A stretch of DNA of 64,000 nucleotides from JBCBKU01 sp038521345 (GTDB lineage: Bacteria > Pseudomonadota > Alphaproteobacteria > Rhodobacterales > Rhodobacteraceae): assembly GCA_038521345.1 (NCBI GenBank), contig JBCBKU010000010.1, positions 1-64,000 on the forward strand. Reading direction: 5' to 3'. The notes beneath the pieces were generated by a model. It did no database searches. It was not told the DNA's origin and saw only the letters and a program-made list of their open reading frames with translations. Below are positions 9,120 to 17,395 of this stretch, in pieces (position 1 is the stretch's first letter; each line of letters starts with the position of its first letter). The translations under genes were made by a program, and so were the position numbers.

Positions 9120-9172
9120 AATTCATTTCTGGTCGGTGAAATGTTTGCGCCAGATCGCTTGTGGAGACTGTT

Positions 9173-10084
9173 ATGACTGGAACTGTTCTGGTTCTCGGGG
9201 CGTCGGGCCGCTTTGGACGGCATTCCGCTGAAGCCTTCTGGAATGCCGGTTGGGCCGTGCGACTATTTGATCGCCGCACAGATGATTTGGTCCGCGCCGC
9301 TGACGGGGCCGACGTGATTGTCAACGGCCTGAACCCAGCCTACCCGGATTGGGCGGCAGATGTTCCGCGGTTGACTGAAAGTGTTATTCAAGCCGCCCGA
9401 TCGAGCGATGCCACGGTTATTTTTCCGGGAAATGTCTACGTCTTTGGTGAAGAGACCGAGGCACCGTTTCACCCCGATACACCGCACGACGCAGCGAACC
9501 CCCTAGGGCGTATCCGGGTGGAAATGGAAGCGGCATATAAAGAGGCCGGGGTCCGGACAATTGTCCTCCGGGCGGGCGACTTCCTGGATACCGAACCATC
9601 CGGAAACTGGTTCGACAAGATCATGGTGGCGCAGCTGTCGCGTGGTACCTTGGTCTACCCGGGGCCACTGGACCGCAAACACGCATGGGCTTTTCTGCCG
9701 GATCTTGCACGCGCCGCCGCCGAACTCGCCGAAAAGCGTGACGCGTTGCCGGCATTCGCGGACGTCCCGTTCCCAGGCTACACCATGACCGGACACGAGA
9801 TGACCGACGCGCTGGGATTTGCGCTTGGCCGCGATCTGCGGGTCCGGCCGATGGGGTGGTTGGCACTTCGCGTCCTTGCTCCGGTCTGGCCGATGGGGCG
9901 GGCGCTGGTCGAAATGTCCTATCTCTGGCGCAAACCCCATAGTCTTGCGCCGGAAACCTTCGATAGCCTGCTGCCGGATTTCCGGTCAACGCCCATCGAC
10001 GTCGCCCTGCGCCGCGCTGCTGGGCACAAGATCGACCCAGACCAGATGATGCCGCGAGGCGCGGTCGCCCTCGTCGCCAATTAA
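9173..10084 (+). CDS. NAD(P)-dependent epimerase/dehydratase-like protein
   Basis: A 303-residue Rossmann-fold protein of the extended SDR/NmrA-like group. The nucleotide-binding motif is VLGASGRFGRHSAEAF at the N-terminus. FPGNVYVFGEETEAPF and LRAGDFLDT follow, and no clear YxxxK pair is seen. I chose ATG 9173 because GGAG lies 6 bp upstream; an in-frame GTG exists at 9161. It may act on a nucleotide-sugar or quinone-like substrate. Its last 99 bp overlap the convergent nuclease-fold gene. Confidence 0.82.
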   Translation: MTGTVLVLGASGRFGRHSAEAFWNAGWAVRLFDRRTDDLVRAADGADVIVNGLNPAYPDWAADVPRLTESVIQAARSSDATVIFPGNVYVFGEETEAPFHPDTPHDAANPLGRIRVEMEAAYKEAGVRTIVLRAGDFLDTEPSGNWFDKIMVAQLSRGTLVYPGPLDRKHAWAFLPDLARAAAELAEKRDALPAFADVPFPGYTMTGHEMTDALGFALGRDLRVRPMGWLALRVLAPVWPMGRALVEMSYLWRKPHSLAPETFDSLLPDFRSTPIDVALRRAAGHKIDPDQMMPRGAVALVAN

Positions 10085-11209
10085 AGCGCGAAGAGGGTCC
10101 CCGCGTTCGGGCCAGAACACGCCGGAACCAACCACGTCCCACCCAGCGGACGGCAGAACATAGTCGACCCGAAGATTTCCGGGCCAAGTGCCATCGTCGG
10201 GCCAGTTTACAGTATCGAGCGCCGGATCCCCGGTATGGCGCAGATTGGCCCCAAGCTCACGCTCAGCGGCCTCGATCCCCCCTGCGCTTGTTGGCTGCGG
10301 GTCCAGCAAAGCGGGATGGGACAGCAGGTCGGACATGGCTCCCGGACGGCCATCCCCATCCGCAGTGTCCAAGTTGCTGTCACCAAGGAGAACGAACAAT
10401 TCCTTGATAGGGGTACCAACCCGGCCATCAAGACGAGAAAGCCAGAACGCGGCCTCATCATGGTTGCGCCGCCCGTTGCGGTCTTCAGGGCCATCGAATA
10501 CGGGCGGTGAAGCGTGCCACGCGAGGACGTGAAACGAAGGACCATTGGGCGGACGCACCGGAACCTCCCAAAAACCGGTCGACGCCAGCCGGTCATCCCG
10601 TGCAGCGTCATCAGGGGGTATGGCGCCGGGCAAGTCCCCCCAAAGAAACCGATGCCAATCCTGCCCCGCGTCTGGATCCAGGGGAAAGCGGGACAGAAGC
10701 GCCATCGATCCTTGCCCAGCAAACAACCCGTACCCATGCGCATCCTCGGGGTCGCCGAGATACCCATCCTGGTCGAGGTCTTGGAACGAAGCGCGCCCAC
10801 GGTTCGAAGGCCAAGCATGGCGGTACGGATAGGATTGACCCCGTCCAGCTACCGTTTCCGCAAAAGCCGCAAGCGCTACACCATTAAGATCAAAGTCAAA
10901 CCCCACCAGCAACACAACGTCAGGTGCAACATGCGCGATGACATCGGCGGTGCCTGAGATGTCTTGGCTTTCGCCCTTCAAGATGTCCCGCAGCAAAAGG
11001 CCCGGTCCGTCGCGCTGCAGCTCAACTGTGTAGGTCGCAACGCGGAGCGGATCGGCGCCAGCAGCGCCGACCCAGATCGACAGAATCAGGCCGGAATAAA
11101 GTCGGGATCTGCTTCTGCTTTGGACTGGCGGCGCTTGTCTTCGATCATCGCAGCAATGCGTCCCATAGCAATGCCGCGCATGAAAAGAGAAGCGGGAAGG
11201 AAGGCCCAT
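9986..11209 (-). CDS. Endonuclease/exonuclease/phosphatase-family protein, probably exported
   Basis: The EEP fold is shown by LRVATYTVE at the start, DVVLLVGFDF, LLSRFPLD, VLLGDSNLDT, NLRVDYVLP and the catalytic ASRHHLVWVDL near the C-terminus. A hydrophobic LYSGLILSIWVGAAGA segment before the domain suggests a secretion signal. The start is uncertain. ATG 11209 gives a 123-bp overlap with the membrane-protein gene and a long polar leader. No ATG, GTG or TTG occurs in frame between it and the domain, though a CTG overlaps the upstream TGA. Substrates could be nucleic acid or phosphoesters. Confidence 0.8.
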   Translation of the reverse strand: MGLPSRFSFHARHCYGTHCCDDRRQAPPVQSRSRSRLYSGLILSIWVGAAGADPLRVATYTVELQRDGPGLLLRDILKGESQDISGTADVIAHVAPDVVLLVGFDFDLNGVALAAFAETVAGRGQSYPYRHAWPSNRGRASFQDLDQDGYLGDPEDAHGYGLFAGQGSMALLSRFPLDPDAGQDWHRFLWGDLPGAIPPDDAARDDRLASTGFWEVPVRPPNGPSFHVLAWHASPPVFDGPEDRNGRRNHDEAAFWLSRLDGRVGTPIKELFVLLGDSNLDTADGDGRPGAMSDLLSHPALLDPQPTSAGGIEAAERELGANLRHTGDPALDTVNWPDDGTWPGNLRVDYVLPSAGWDVVGSGVFWPERGDPLRALIGDEGDRASRHHLVWVDLVPSSAAQGDVDGR

Positions 11210-11922
11210 GCAGCGACGGTCCAGATCAGCGTATGCGGGTTCTCAAGGCTGACTGACCCGAAAAGCGAGGCCGCAGCTTTGATCACCGCCGGCATGAGGA
11301 ATGGCAGTAAAAACCCTAACGCAATGTTAAAGCGTGCATCGCGTTCAAGACGTTCGACGACGTCGCCACCTGCGGTCGGATCAAAGGTTGGCAAATTGAC
11401 CCAGACGTTGAACGTCCCGCCGCGATGCGGCCAGCCTTTCAGTCGCAGGATCATCAGGAAGGCCGCGAGGGTAAGTAGCGAAGTCAGATAGCTCATGCCC
11501 GCCGCCGTCCGCACATGCGCGATCTGCGAAACGCTCGTGTCTTCGGGCAACATCAGAACGACAAGCCGCACAGGGCTATAGGGGAAGTCGATCGCATTGC
11601 CGATGATCATACCAACGGCTTCGATCGATTGGGTCAACGGGGTCGGTTCATAGCGGCCAAGACTCATCACCGTCAAAATCAGTACCGTGATGAACAAAGA
11701 GGCAAACCGCACACGGTTGAATGGCGGCGCATCGCGGAACTCGACCAAACCGGGATAGGTGGATGCGTATTCAAAGATGACAAGCGCGGCGCCAAAGATC
11801 GCGACCAGCGCTACGATCTGTGCGGAGTCGGGGCTCGTACCCGGCAAAAGCAAGGACGGCAACGCAATCAGGATCACGACGCAGAAGGCCCTGAATATGG
11901 CGCCAATCAACCGCGAAATCAC
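11086..11922 (-). CDS. Multi-pass membrane protein of unknown function
   Basis: A 278-residue protein with about six hydrophobic segments: residues about 5-27, 35-52, 73-90, 142-160, 200-218 and 230-250. A hydrophilic, basic C-terminus (EDKRRQSKAEADPDF) follows. I do not recognise a family. It sits downstream of leuD and overlaps the start region of the EEP gene, so those two are probably co-expressed. There is no nucleotide-binding or catalytic motif that I can see. Confidence 0.75.
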   Translation of the reverse strand: MISRLIGAIFRAFCVVILIALPSLLLPGTSPDSAQIVALVAIFGAALVIFEYASTYPGLVEFRDAPPFNRVRFASLFITVLILTVMSLGRYEPTPLTQSIEAVGMIIGNAIDFPYSPVRLVVLMLPEDTSVSQIAHVRTAAGMSYLTSLLTLAAFLMILRLKGWPHRGGTFNVWVNLPTFDPTAGGDVVERLERDARFNIALGFLLPFLMPAVIKAAASLFGSVSLENPHTLIWTVAAWAFLPASLFMRGIAMGRIAAMIEDKRRQSKAEADPDFIPA

Positions 11923-12180
11923 CGGACCCAGCTCCAGTTCTTGAACCTGTTCAGCCCCACAGGTCCGACCCCCATCTTGCCACTATCCGCACGGCAGCTA
12001 CGGATCGCCGTTAGTTTCCACACGATAGACAGTCCCATCTTCCCAGCAAGGCTCTGTTAACCCTGTGAAACCGGAACTCTTAGGCATTTTCGTGGACAAA
12101 ACGGCGCGGCTTTGCAGCATTTTGGCAGCGAAAGGCGGCGGGATGTCCAGCCGCCTCAACATGTGGTGGCGGCCTTCCGC

Positions 12181-12786
12181 TTAGGCCCAAGGGCGTTCGA
12201 GCGCGGCTTTCTGCTCAAAGCTGTCAATTGCGCCCGATTTTTCCATAGTCAGACCGATATCATCGAGACCGTTCAGCAAACAGTGTTTCTTGAACGCGTC
12301 TATTTCGAAGGCAAACACCGTGCCATCTGCGCTCGTTACTGTTTGCGATTCGAGGTCGATCTCAATCCGGGCATTTGCGCCCTTCTCGGCGTCTGCCATC
12401 AGAACGTCCACCTGCTCTTTTGGCAGCGCAATCGGCAGGATGCCGTTCTTGAAGCAGTTGTTATAGAAGATATCGGCAAAACTGGGGGCAATGACGCAGC
12501 GGATCCCGAAATCCAAAAGCGCCCAGGGCGCGTGCTCGCGGCTTGAGCCACATCCGAAATTGTCACCCCCGACGAGTATCTCGGCATCCCGGTAAGGGGT
12601 CTTGTTCAGAACGAAGTCCGGAATCTCGTTCCCGTCGTCATCGTAACGCATCTCGTCGAAAAGGTTCGCACCGAGGCCCGAGCGCTTGATGGTCTTCAGA
12701 AACTGTTTCGGGATGATCATGTCGGTATCGACGTTGATCAGGGGCAGAGGCGCGGCGATGCCGGTAAGTGTCTTAAAGGCGTCCAT
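12181..12786 (-). CDS. leuD: 3-isopropylmalate dehydratase small subunit
   Basis: The 201-residue swivelling domain of isopropylmalate isomerase. It carries NVDTDMIIPKQFLK near the N-terminus and GGDNFGCGSSREHAPWAL, the substrate-binding motif of the LeuD/aconitase swivel. It partners with LeuC to convert 2- to 3-isopropylmalate. It lies downstream of leuC on the same strand, separated by a small Tat-signal ORF. A 258-bp stretch between leuD and the next gene (11923-12180) shows nothing I can assign. Confidence 0.96.
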   Translation of the reverse strand: MDAFKTLTGIAAPLPLINVDTDMIIPKQFLKTIKRSGLGANLFDEMRYDDDGNEIPDFVLNKTPYRDAEILVGGDNFGCGSSREHAPWALLDFGIRCVIAPSFADIFYNNCFKNGILPIALPKEQVDVLMADAEKGANARIEIDLESQTVTSADGTVFAFEIDAFKKHCLLNGLDDIGLTMEKSGAIDSFEQKAALERPWA

Positions 12787-12828
12787 GGCGGTTCTCCTGA
12801 AAGCGGAAGGCGAAGCGTATCATGCGGT

Positions 12829-13233
12829 CTAGGGGTCCGTAGCCAAGGAACTGGCCCAAGGCCCGCGAAGGAGTCTTTCTGCGAGTGCCCTAATCCTCGG
12901 GGAAAGTTCGAAAACCCGCGATGAGGGACCGCAGAATACAGAGTGCCTCTGTTCCGGCACAGCTGCGGCCGGAACCGAAGTGATCGGCGCCGCAATGGCA
13001 CCCCTACGGACCATGTCCGAAAGCAAATCCTGTGCGGTCTCTGGGCAGATTTTCAGAACGCGCACGAGATCGGCGACAGTCAATTGGGCGCGTACCTTGG
13101 CAAGAAAAAGCGCACGAGATCGAAGACCGAGGCGGAAACCGGTGGTAGCCCCCAGCTGGGGTAATGCGGGTGCTAAACCCGACGCGCTCAAGAGCATCAG
13201 GATCCCGCGGCGGGACAGGTGCGGCCCAGTCAC
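12829..13233 (-). CDS. Small protein with Tat-like signal, between leuC and leuD
   Basis: A 134-residue ORF starting at a GTG that overlaps the leuC stop (ATGTGA), so it is probably translationally coupled to leuC. Residues 7-25 (LSRRGILMLLSASGLAPAL) read as a twin-arginine signal sequence. The following region, about residues 50-82, is a mixed helical stretch (LTVADLVRVLKICPETAQDL) resembling a small helix-turn-helix, which would be odd for an exported protein. No family recognised. The coupled start and lack of a competing frame make it likely real. Confidence 0.6.
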   Translation of the reverse strand: MTGPHLSRRGILMLLSASGLAPALPQLGATTGFRLGLRSRALFLAKVRAQLTVADLVRVLKICPETAQDLLSDMVRRGAIAAPITSVPAAAVPEQRHSVFCGPSSRVFELSPRIRALAERLLRGPWASSLATDP

Positions 13234-14639
13234 ATCATTTCCCGCACATCAGTAAGCCGTCCGGTGACCGCAGCAGCGGCGGCCATGGCGGGCGACATCA
13301 GATGCGTACGCCCCCCCCGCCCCTGGCGCCCTTCAAAGTTCCGGTTCGACGTCGCGGCACAGCGCTCGCCCGGTTGTAGCTGGTCCGGGTTCATCGCCAG
13401 ACACATTGAGCAACCCGCAAGTCGCCACTCAAAGCCCGCGTCCTTGAAGATGTCTGCGATCCCTTCTTCCTCGGCCTGGGCGCGCACAAGACCCGAACCC
13501 GGGACGACCATTGCCCGAAGACCAACCTTGATCTTCTTGCCCTTCAGGATCTCGGCCGCGGCGCGCAGATCCTCGATGCGGCCGTTCGTACACGAGCCGA
13601 TGAATACTGTGTCTATCTCGACCTCTGACAGTGGGGTACCCGGAACGAGCCCCATGTAATCAAGAGATCTCTTGGCCGCGTCGAACTTGCCACCCTCGAA
13701 ATCCTCGGGCGCGGGAACAGTGCCTGTAATTGGCAGGACATCCTCGGGCGAAGTACCCCATGTTACGACCGGGGCGATGTCTTCGCCTTTCAGGGTCACG
13801 ACCTTGTCCCAATGCGCGTCTTCGTCGGAGAACAGCGTTCTCCAATATTCCAGAGCGGCCTCCCACGCGGCACCTTTAGGGGCATGCGGGCGGCCTTTCA
13901 CATATTCAAAAGTCTTCTCGTCAGGCGCGATCAGGCCAGCGCGCGCACCGCCTTCGATGGCCATGTTGCAGACGGTCATCCGACCCTCCATGGAGAGGCC
14001 ACGAATGGCCTCGCCGCAATACTCGATCACGTAGCCGGTTCCCCCGGCGGTCCCCGTGGCCCCAATGACCGAGAGCGTGATGTCCTTGGCGGTGACACCC
14101 GGGCGCAACTGTCCCGTAATCTCGACCTTCATGTTCTTCGATTTCTTCTGGATCAGCGTCTGGGTGGCCAGCACATGCTCGACTTCGGAGGTCCCGATCC
14201 CGTGGGCTAAGGCCCCGAATGCACCGTGGGTCGCCGTATGGCTATCACCGCAAACGACTGTCATTCCGGGAAGTGTCCAGCCCTGCTCGGGCCCGACGAT
14301 ATGGACAATTCCCTGCCGGATGTCGGCAACCGGATAATAGTGAATCCCGAAATCCTTGGCGTTCTTGTCAAGTGCAGCAACCTGAATGCGGCTGTCTTCC
14401 GGCATCTGATCCGGATTGTCGCGCCCGGATGTTGTCGGCACGTTGTGGTCGGGCACGGCAATGGTCTTTTCCGGCGCGCGGACCGTTCGGCCAGCCATGC
14501 GCAAGCCTTCGAAGGCTTGCGGGCTGGTGACCTCGTGGACGAGGTGACGGTCAATATAAAGGAGGCAGGTGCCGTCTTCAGATTCGTGGGCCACGTGGGC
14601 CGCCCAGATTTTATCGTAAAGTGTCTTTGGCGTGGTCAT
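13230..14639 (-). CDS. leuC: 3-isopropylmalate dehydratase large subunit
   Basis: A 469-residue [4Fe-4S] aconitase-family subunit. Motifs: GDSHTATHGAFGALAHGIGT, FIGSCTNGR (first cluster Cys) and LAGCSMCLAMN (the other two cluster cysteines). Start MTTPKTLYDK at 14639 is preceded by GGGAG; the 36 in-frame codons upstream look untranslated. It works with LeuD in leucine synthesis and heads the leuC-ORF-leuD group. Confidence 0.97.
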   Translation of the reverse strand: MTTPKTLYDKIWAAHVAHESEDGTCLLYIDRHLVHEVTSPQAFEGLRMAGRTVRAPEKTIAVPDHNVPTTSGRDNPDQMPEDSRIQVAALDKNAKDFGIHYYPVADIRQGIVHIVGPEQGWTLPGMTVVCGDSHTATHGAFGALAHGIGTSEVEHVLATQTLIQKKSKNMKVEITGQLRPGVTAKDITLSVIGATGTAGGTGYVIEYCGEAIRGLSMEGRMTVCNMAIEGGARAGLIAPDEKTFEYVKGRPHAPKGAAWEAALEYWRTLFSDEDAHWDKVVTLKGEDIAPVVTWGTSPEDVLPITGTVPAPEDFEGGKFDAAKRSLDYMGLVPGTPLSEVEIDTVFIGSCTNGRIEDLRAAAEILKGKKIKVGLRAMVVPGSGLVRAQAEEEGIADIFKDAGFEWRLAGCSMCLAMNPDQLQPGERCAATSNRNFEGRQGRGGRTHLMSPAMAAAAAVTGRLTDVREMM

Positions 14640-14702
14640 CACGGTTTTCTCCCGTGGTCTGGCATTAATGTCCGGCGATGAGGCGAAGATGGGCGCCGGG
14701 AT

Positions 14703-14762
14703 CAGGCGCGCGCGAGCACGGTGCAGGTCGCGCCAAAGAATCGCCAAGGCAGGCGCGCGCGA
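14703..14762. repeat. 13-bp direct repeat upstream of leuC
   Basis: CAGGCGCGCGCGA occurs at 14703-14715 and again at 14750-14762, 47 bp apart, in the 243-bp gap between the divergent leuC and SOUL genes. The sequence is simple (CG repeats), so chance is possible. No leucine-rich leader peptide is visible here. Confidence 0.35.
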
Positions 14763-14882
14763 TCATCCATGTCGAAGATCCTTTTCATAGCCCAATAACA
14801 TACTCTCAGAGACGGCAACTTGCAACGTGTGATCCGGGTCGGACGACCGCGCGTATTCCACTTTGCCAGCCAGGAGATATCC

Positions 14883-15509
14883 ATGCGCAGCCTTCCTACT
14901 CTTGCCACCCTGTTGCTTTGGAGCCCAGCCGTGATCGCTGAAACCTACCGCGGATACGAGTTGCCGCCTTACGTGATCGAAGAACGGTCTGAGGATATCG
15001 AGATCCGCCGCTACGCGCCGCACCTTCTTGCAGTCGTCACAGTGGACGGCGATCAGAATGCCGCCGTAAGCAAGGGTTTCCGGATACTCGCGGCCTATAT
15101 CTTCGGCAAGAATGCAGGAACGCAGAAGGTCGCGATGACCGTCCCGGTCTCTCAGGAACCTGCCAAAATCTCAATGACCGCACCTGTTACACAGCGAACC
15201 AACGGCGGCGCGTGGGATGTTGCCTTCATGATGCCCGCAACCTGGACCCGAGATACCCTGCCGTCGCCGCTGAACGCGGACATCCGCTTCGAAGAAACGA
15301 AATCCGAGATCCTAGTAGTGCGTCGGTTCCCGGGTTGGGCCACGACCGGTCGCATCGCGACCGAATCCGCCCGCCTTCGCCAGTCGGCTGCAAAGGCTGG
15401 TCTGGCAACGGAAGGAGATGTCCGCGTCATGTACTATGACGACCCGTTCACGGTGCCGTGGCGGCGGCGCAACGAGGTAGCGCTGCGGGTGGCACCGCTG
15501 GAGAACTGA
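14883..15509 (+). CDS. SOUL-family heme-binding-like protein, exported
   Basis: A 208-residue protein with an N-terminal signal peptide (LPTLATLLLWSPAVIAE), then a SOUL/HEBP domain: YRGYELPPYVIEER, EDIEIRRYAPHLLA, KVAMTVPV and KISMTAPVTQ are characteristic. SOUL proteins bind tetrapyrroles in some organisms; in bacteria the role is unclear. The ATG at 14883 has AGGAG 6 bp upstream. It is 35 bp from tamA but seems unrelated in function. Confidence 0.88.
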   Translation: MRSLPTLATLLLWSPAVIAETYRGYELPPYVIEERSEDIEIRRYAPHLLAVVTVDGDQNAAVSKGFRILAAYIFGKNAGTQKVAMTVPVSQEPAKISMTAPVTQRTNGGAWDVAFMMPATWTRDTLPSPLNADIRFEETKSEILVVRRFPGWATTGRIATESARLRQSAAKAGLATEGDVRVMYYDDPFTVPWRRRNEVALRVAPLEN

Positions 15510-15544
15510 CGGGCGCAACGCCCTCGGTCGGGCATTGACGATAT

Positions 15545-17395
15545 GTGTGTGGTCGGACCCGGTGCCGAATGCTAGGACGACCCTTGGGTAGGGTCGCAAA
15601 GCACGTGTCGCAGTTGTTCCGGACAGGTTGGTTGGCAGTACTGCTTGTCGCGTTGGCAAGCCCGGTAACGGCGTTTGATCTTGTCCGTCTGGATTTTGCA
15701 GAAGTTCCCACCGATGTCCGCGAGGATCTAAGAAGCGCGTCGCTTTTGGTGACCACACGCGGCGAAGGCGTCACCGACCCGGCAGAGATCCTTGCAGCCG
15801 CGAACGAAGACTATGCGCGGCTCTTGGCCGTGCTTTATGAGAACGGCTATTTCGGCGGGACGATACGGATCGCACTTGACGGGCGGGAGGCGGCCAATAT
15901 TGCACCTCTTGACGCCCCAGCTGGTGTCCGCGTTGCCACGATTACAGTTCGGCCCGGACGGATCTACAGGTTCTCGGGCACGATTATCGATCCACGCGCC
16001 CGCAGCACGCTCGCGGTGGACGGGTTTCGACCGGGTGAAGTCGCGCGTACTGGCCCAATCCGCGACGCCGCGCGCGAGGCGATCGATGCCTGGCGCCGAC
16101 AAGGACATGCGCTTGCAAACATCGACAGTCAGGAGATCACCGCCAACCACGTCGACAGGTCCGTATCTGTAGATCTGCGCGTTGCGACGGGCCCGCGACT
16201 TAAGTTCGGCGAGGTGACCGTCGCGGGCAACGAACGCACGCGGATCGGGCGTGTCCGCAAAATAGCCGGAATACCCGCGGGCGAGGTTTATACGCCAGCA
16301 GCGATGCAGGCTGCCGCCGACCGCCTCAGACGCACAGGCACGTTTCGATCGGTCCGGCTTTCCGAGGCCGCCGGTTCGGACGGAACCCTCGACGTACAGA
16401 TCGATCTCGTCGAAGAACGTCTGCGCCGGTTCGGTGCCGGGGTTGAAATTGGATCGGACGAAGGTCTGACACTTTCGGGGTTCTGGTTGCACCGAAATCT
16501 CTCCGGCGGCGCCGAACGCTTACGTTTTGATGCAGAAGTCGCCGGAATTGGCGGCGACACAGGCGGTATCGATTGGACACTCGGGGCGTCCGGGCGGCGC
16601 CCGGCCACCTACGGAGCGGCGACCGACCTGACATTGGACGCCGAAATCGCGCTCTTGGACGAGCCCGACTTCCGATCCACCGGTCTATCTTTGGGCGCAG
16701 GGTTGGAACGACGCGTTCGACCAGACTTTGCAGTGGATGCCGGAGTCGAACTTCGCGCCTCGACTGTCGAGGACGACACCGGCGAGACCGACTATCGCCA
16801 GCTTTTTTTCCCGATCGGTGCTACACTCGATCGGCGTGACGGGCCGCTCGACAGCGCGGACGGGTTCTTCATCGATGTTGAAGCGGCGCCGTTCGCGGGT
16901 TTTAGCGGTTCGGAATCCGGGGTCCGGTTTACTGCCGATGGGCGCATCTACGAAGATTTTGGCGCTGAAGAGCGCTTGGTTCTGGCCGCTCGTGTTCAGA
17001 TCGGATCTATTCTGGGCGCATCAGAGACCGGGTTGCCCAACGACCAGAGGTTTTATTCCGGTGGAGGCGGCACGGTACGCGGCCAGGACTACCAGGCGCT
17101 GGGCGTAGAACTCCCGGGCGGCGTAGAGTCAGGCGGCCGGTCTTTTGTTGGTGCTTCGTTCGAGGTGCGGACGCGTATCAGCGATTTGATTTCACTCGTG
17201 GGTTTCGCGGATTGGGGTTACGTCGGTACGGAAGGTTTACCCGGTGGGGACGGCGACAGTCATTCCGGTGCGGGCCTCGGCTTACGTTACGACACCGGGA
17301 TAGGGCCGTTGCGCGTCGATCTAGGGGTTCCCGTAAACGGTACATCGGGAGGGTCAGAGTACTCGGTCTATATTGGAATAGGGCAGGCATTTTGA
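15545..17395 (+). CDS. tamA: TamA-like outer-membrane assembly factor (BamA/Omp85 family)
   Basis: Up to 616 residues: signal sequence (GWLAVLLVALASPVTAF), POTRA domains over about residues 30-280 (for example GPRLKFGEVTVAGNERTRIGR with preceding Gly-rich turns), then a 16-strand-type beta barrel. It ends GLRYDTGIGPLRVDLGVPV and a terminal Phe, the Omp85 pattern. TamA with TamB takes part in outer-membrane protein and lipid transport. The start is uncertain: ATG 15545 and ATG 15569 are both possible and neither has a strong ribosome site. Its stop overlaps the tamB start. Confidence 0.9.
   Translation: MCGRTRCRMLGRPLGRVAKHVSQLFRTGWLAVLLVALASPVTAFDLVRLDFAEVPTDVREDLRSASLLVTTRGEGVTDPAEILAAANEDYARLLAVLYENGYFGGTIRIALDGREAANIAPLDAPAGVRVATITVRPGRIYRFSGTIIDPRARSTLAVDGFRPGEVARTGPIRDAAREAIDAWRRQGHALANIDSQEITANHVDRSVSVDLRVATGPRLKFGEVTVAGNERTRIGRVRKIAGIPAGEVYTPAAMQAAADRLRRTGTFRSVRLSEAAGSDGTLDVQIDLVEERLRRFGAGVEIGSDEGLTLSGFWLHRNLSGGAERLRFDAEVAGIGGDTGGIDWTLGASGRRPATYGAATDLTLDAEIALLDEPDFRSTGLSLGAGLERRVRPDFAVDAGVELRASTVEDDTGETDYRQLFFPIGATLDRRDGPLDSADGFFIDVEAAPFAGFSGSESGVRFTADGRIYEDFGAEERLVLAARVQIGSILGASETGLPNDQRFYSGGGGTVRGQDYQALGVELPGGVESGGRSFVGASFEVRTRISDLISLVGFADWGYVGTEGLPGGDGDSHSGAGLGLRYDTGIGPLRVDLGVPVNGTSGGSEYSVYIGIGQAF

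Noticed and set aside
10235..10957. Plus-strand ORFs across the EEP gene
   Set aside because: They are frame shadows of the EEP gene, which has recognisable family motifs; the plus-strand products have low-complexity Arg/Pro-rich sequence.
14702..14908. Minus-strand ORF upstream of leuC as a leucine leader peptide
   Set aside because: It has no run of leucine codons and no attenuator hairpin, so leader-peptide control is unsupported.
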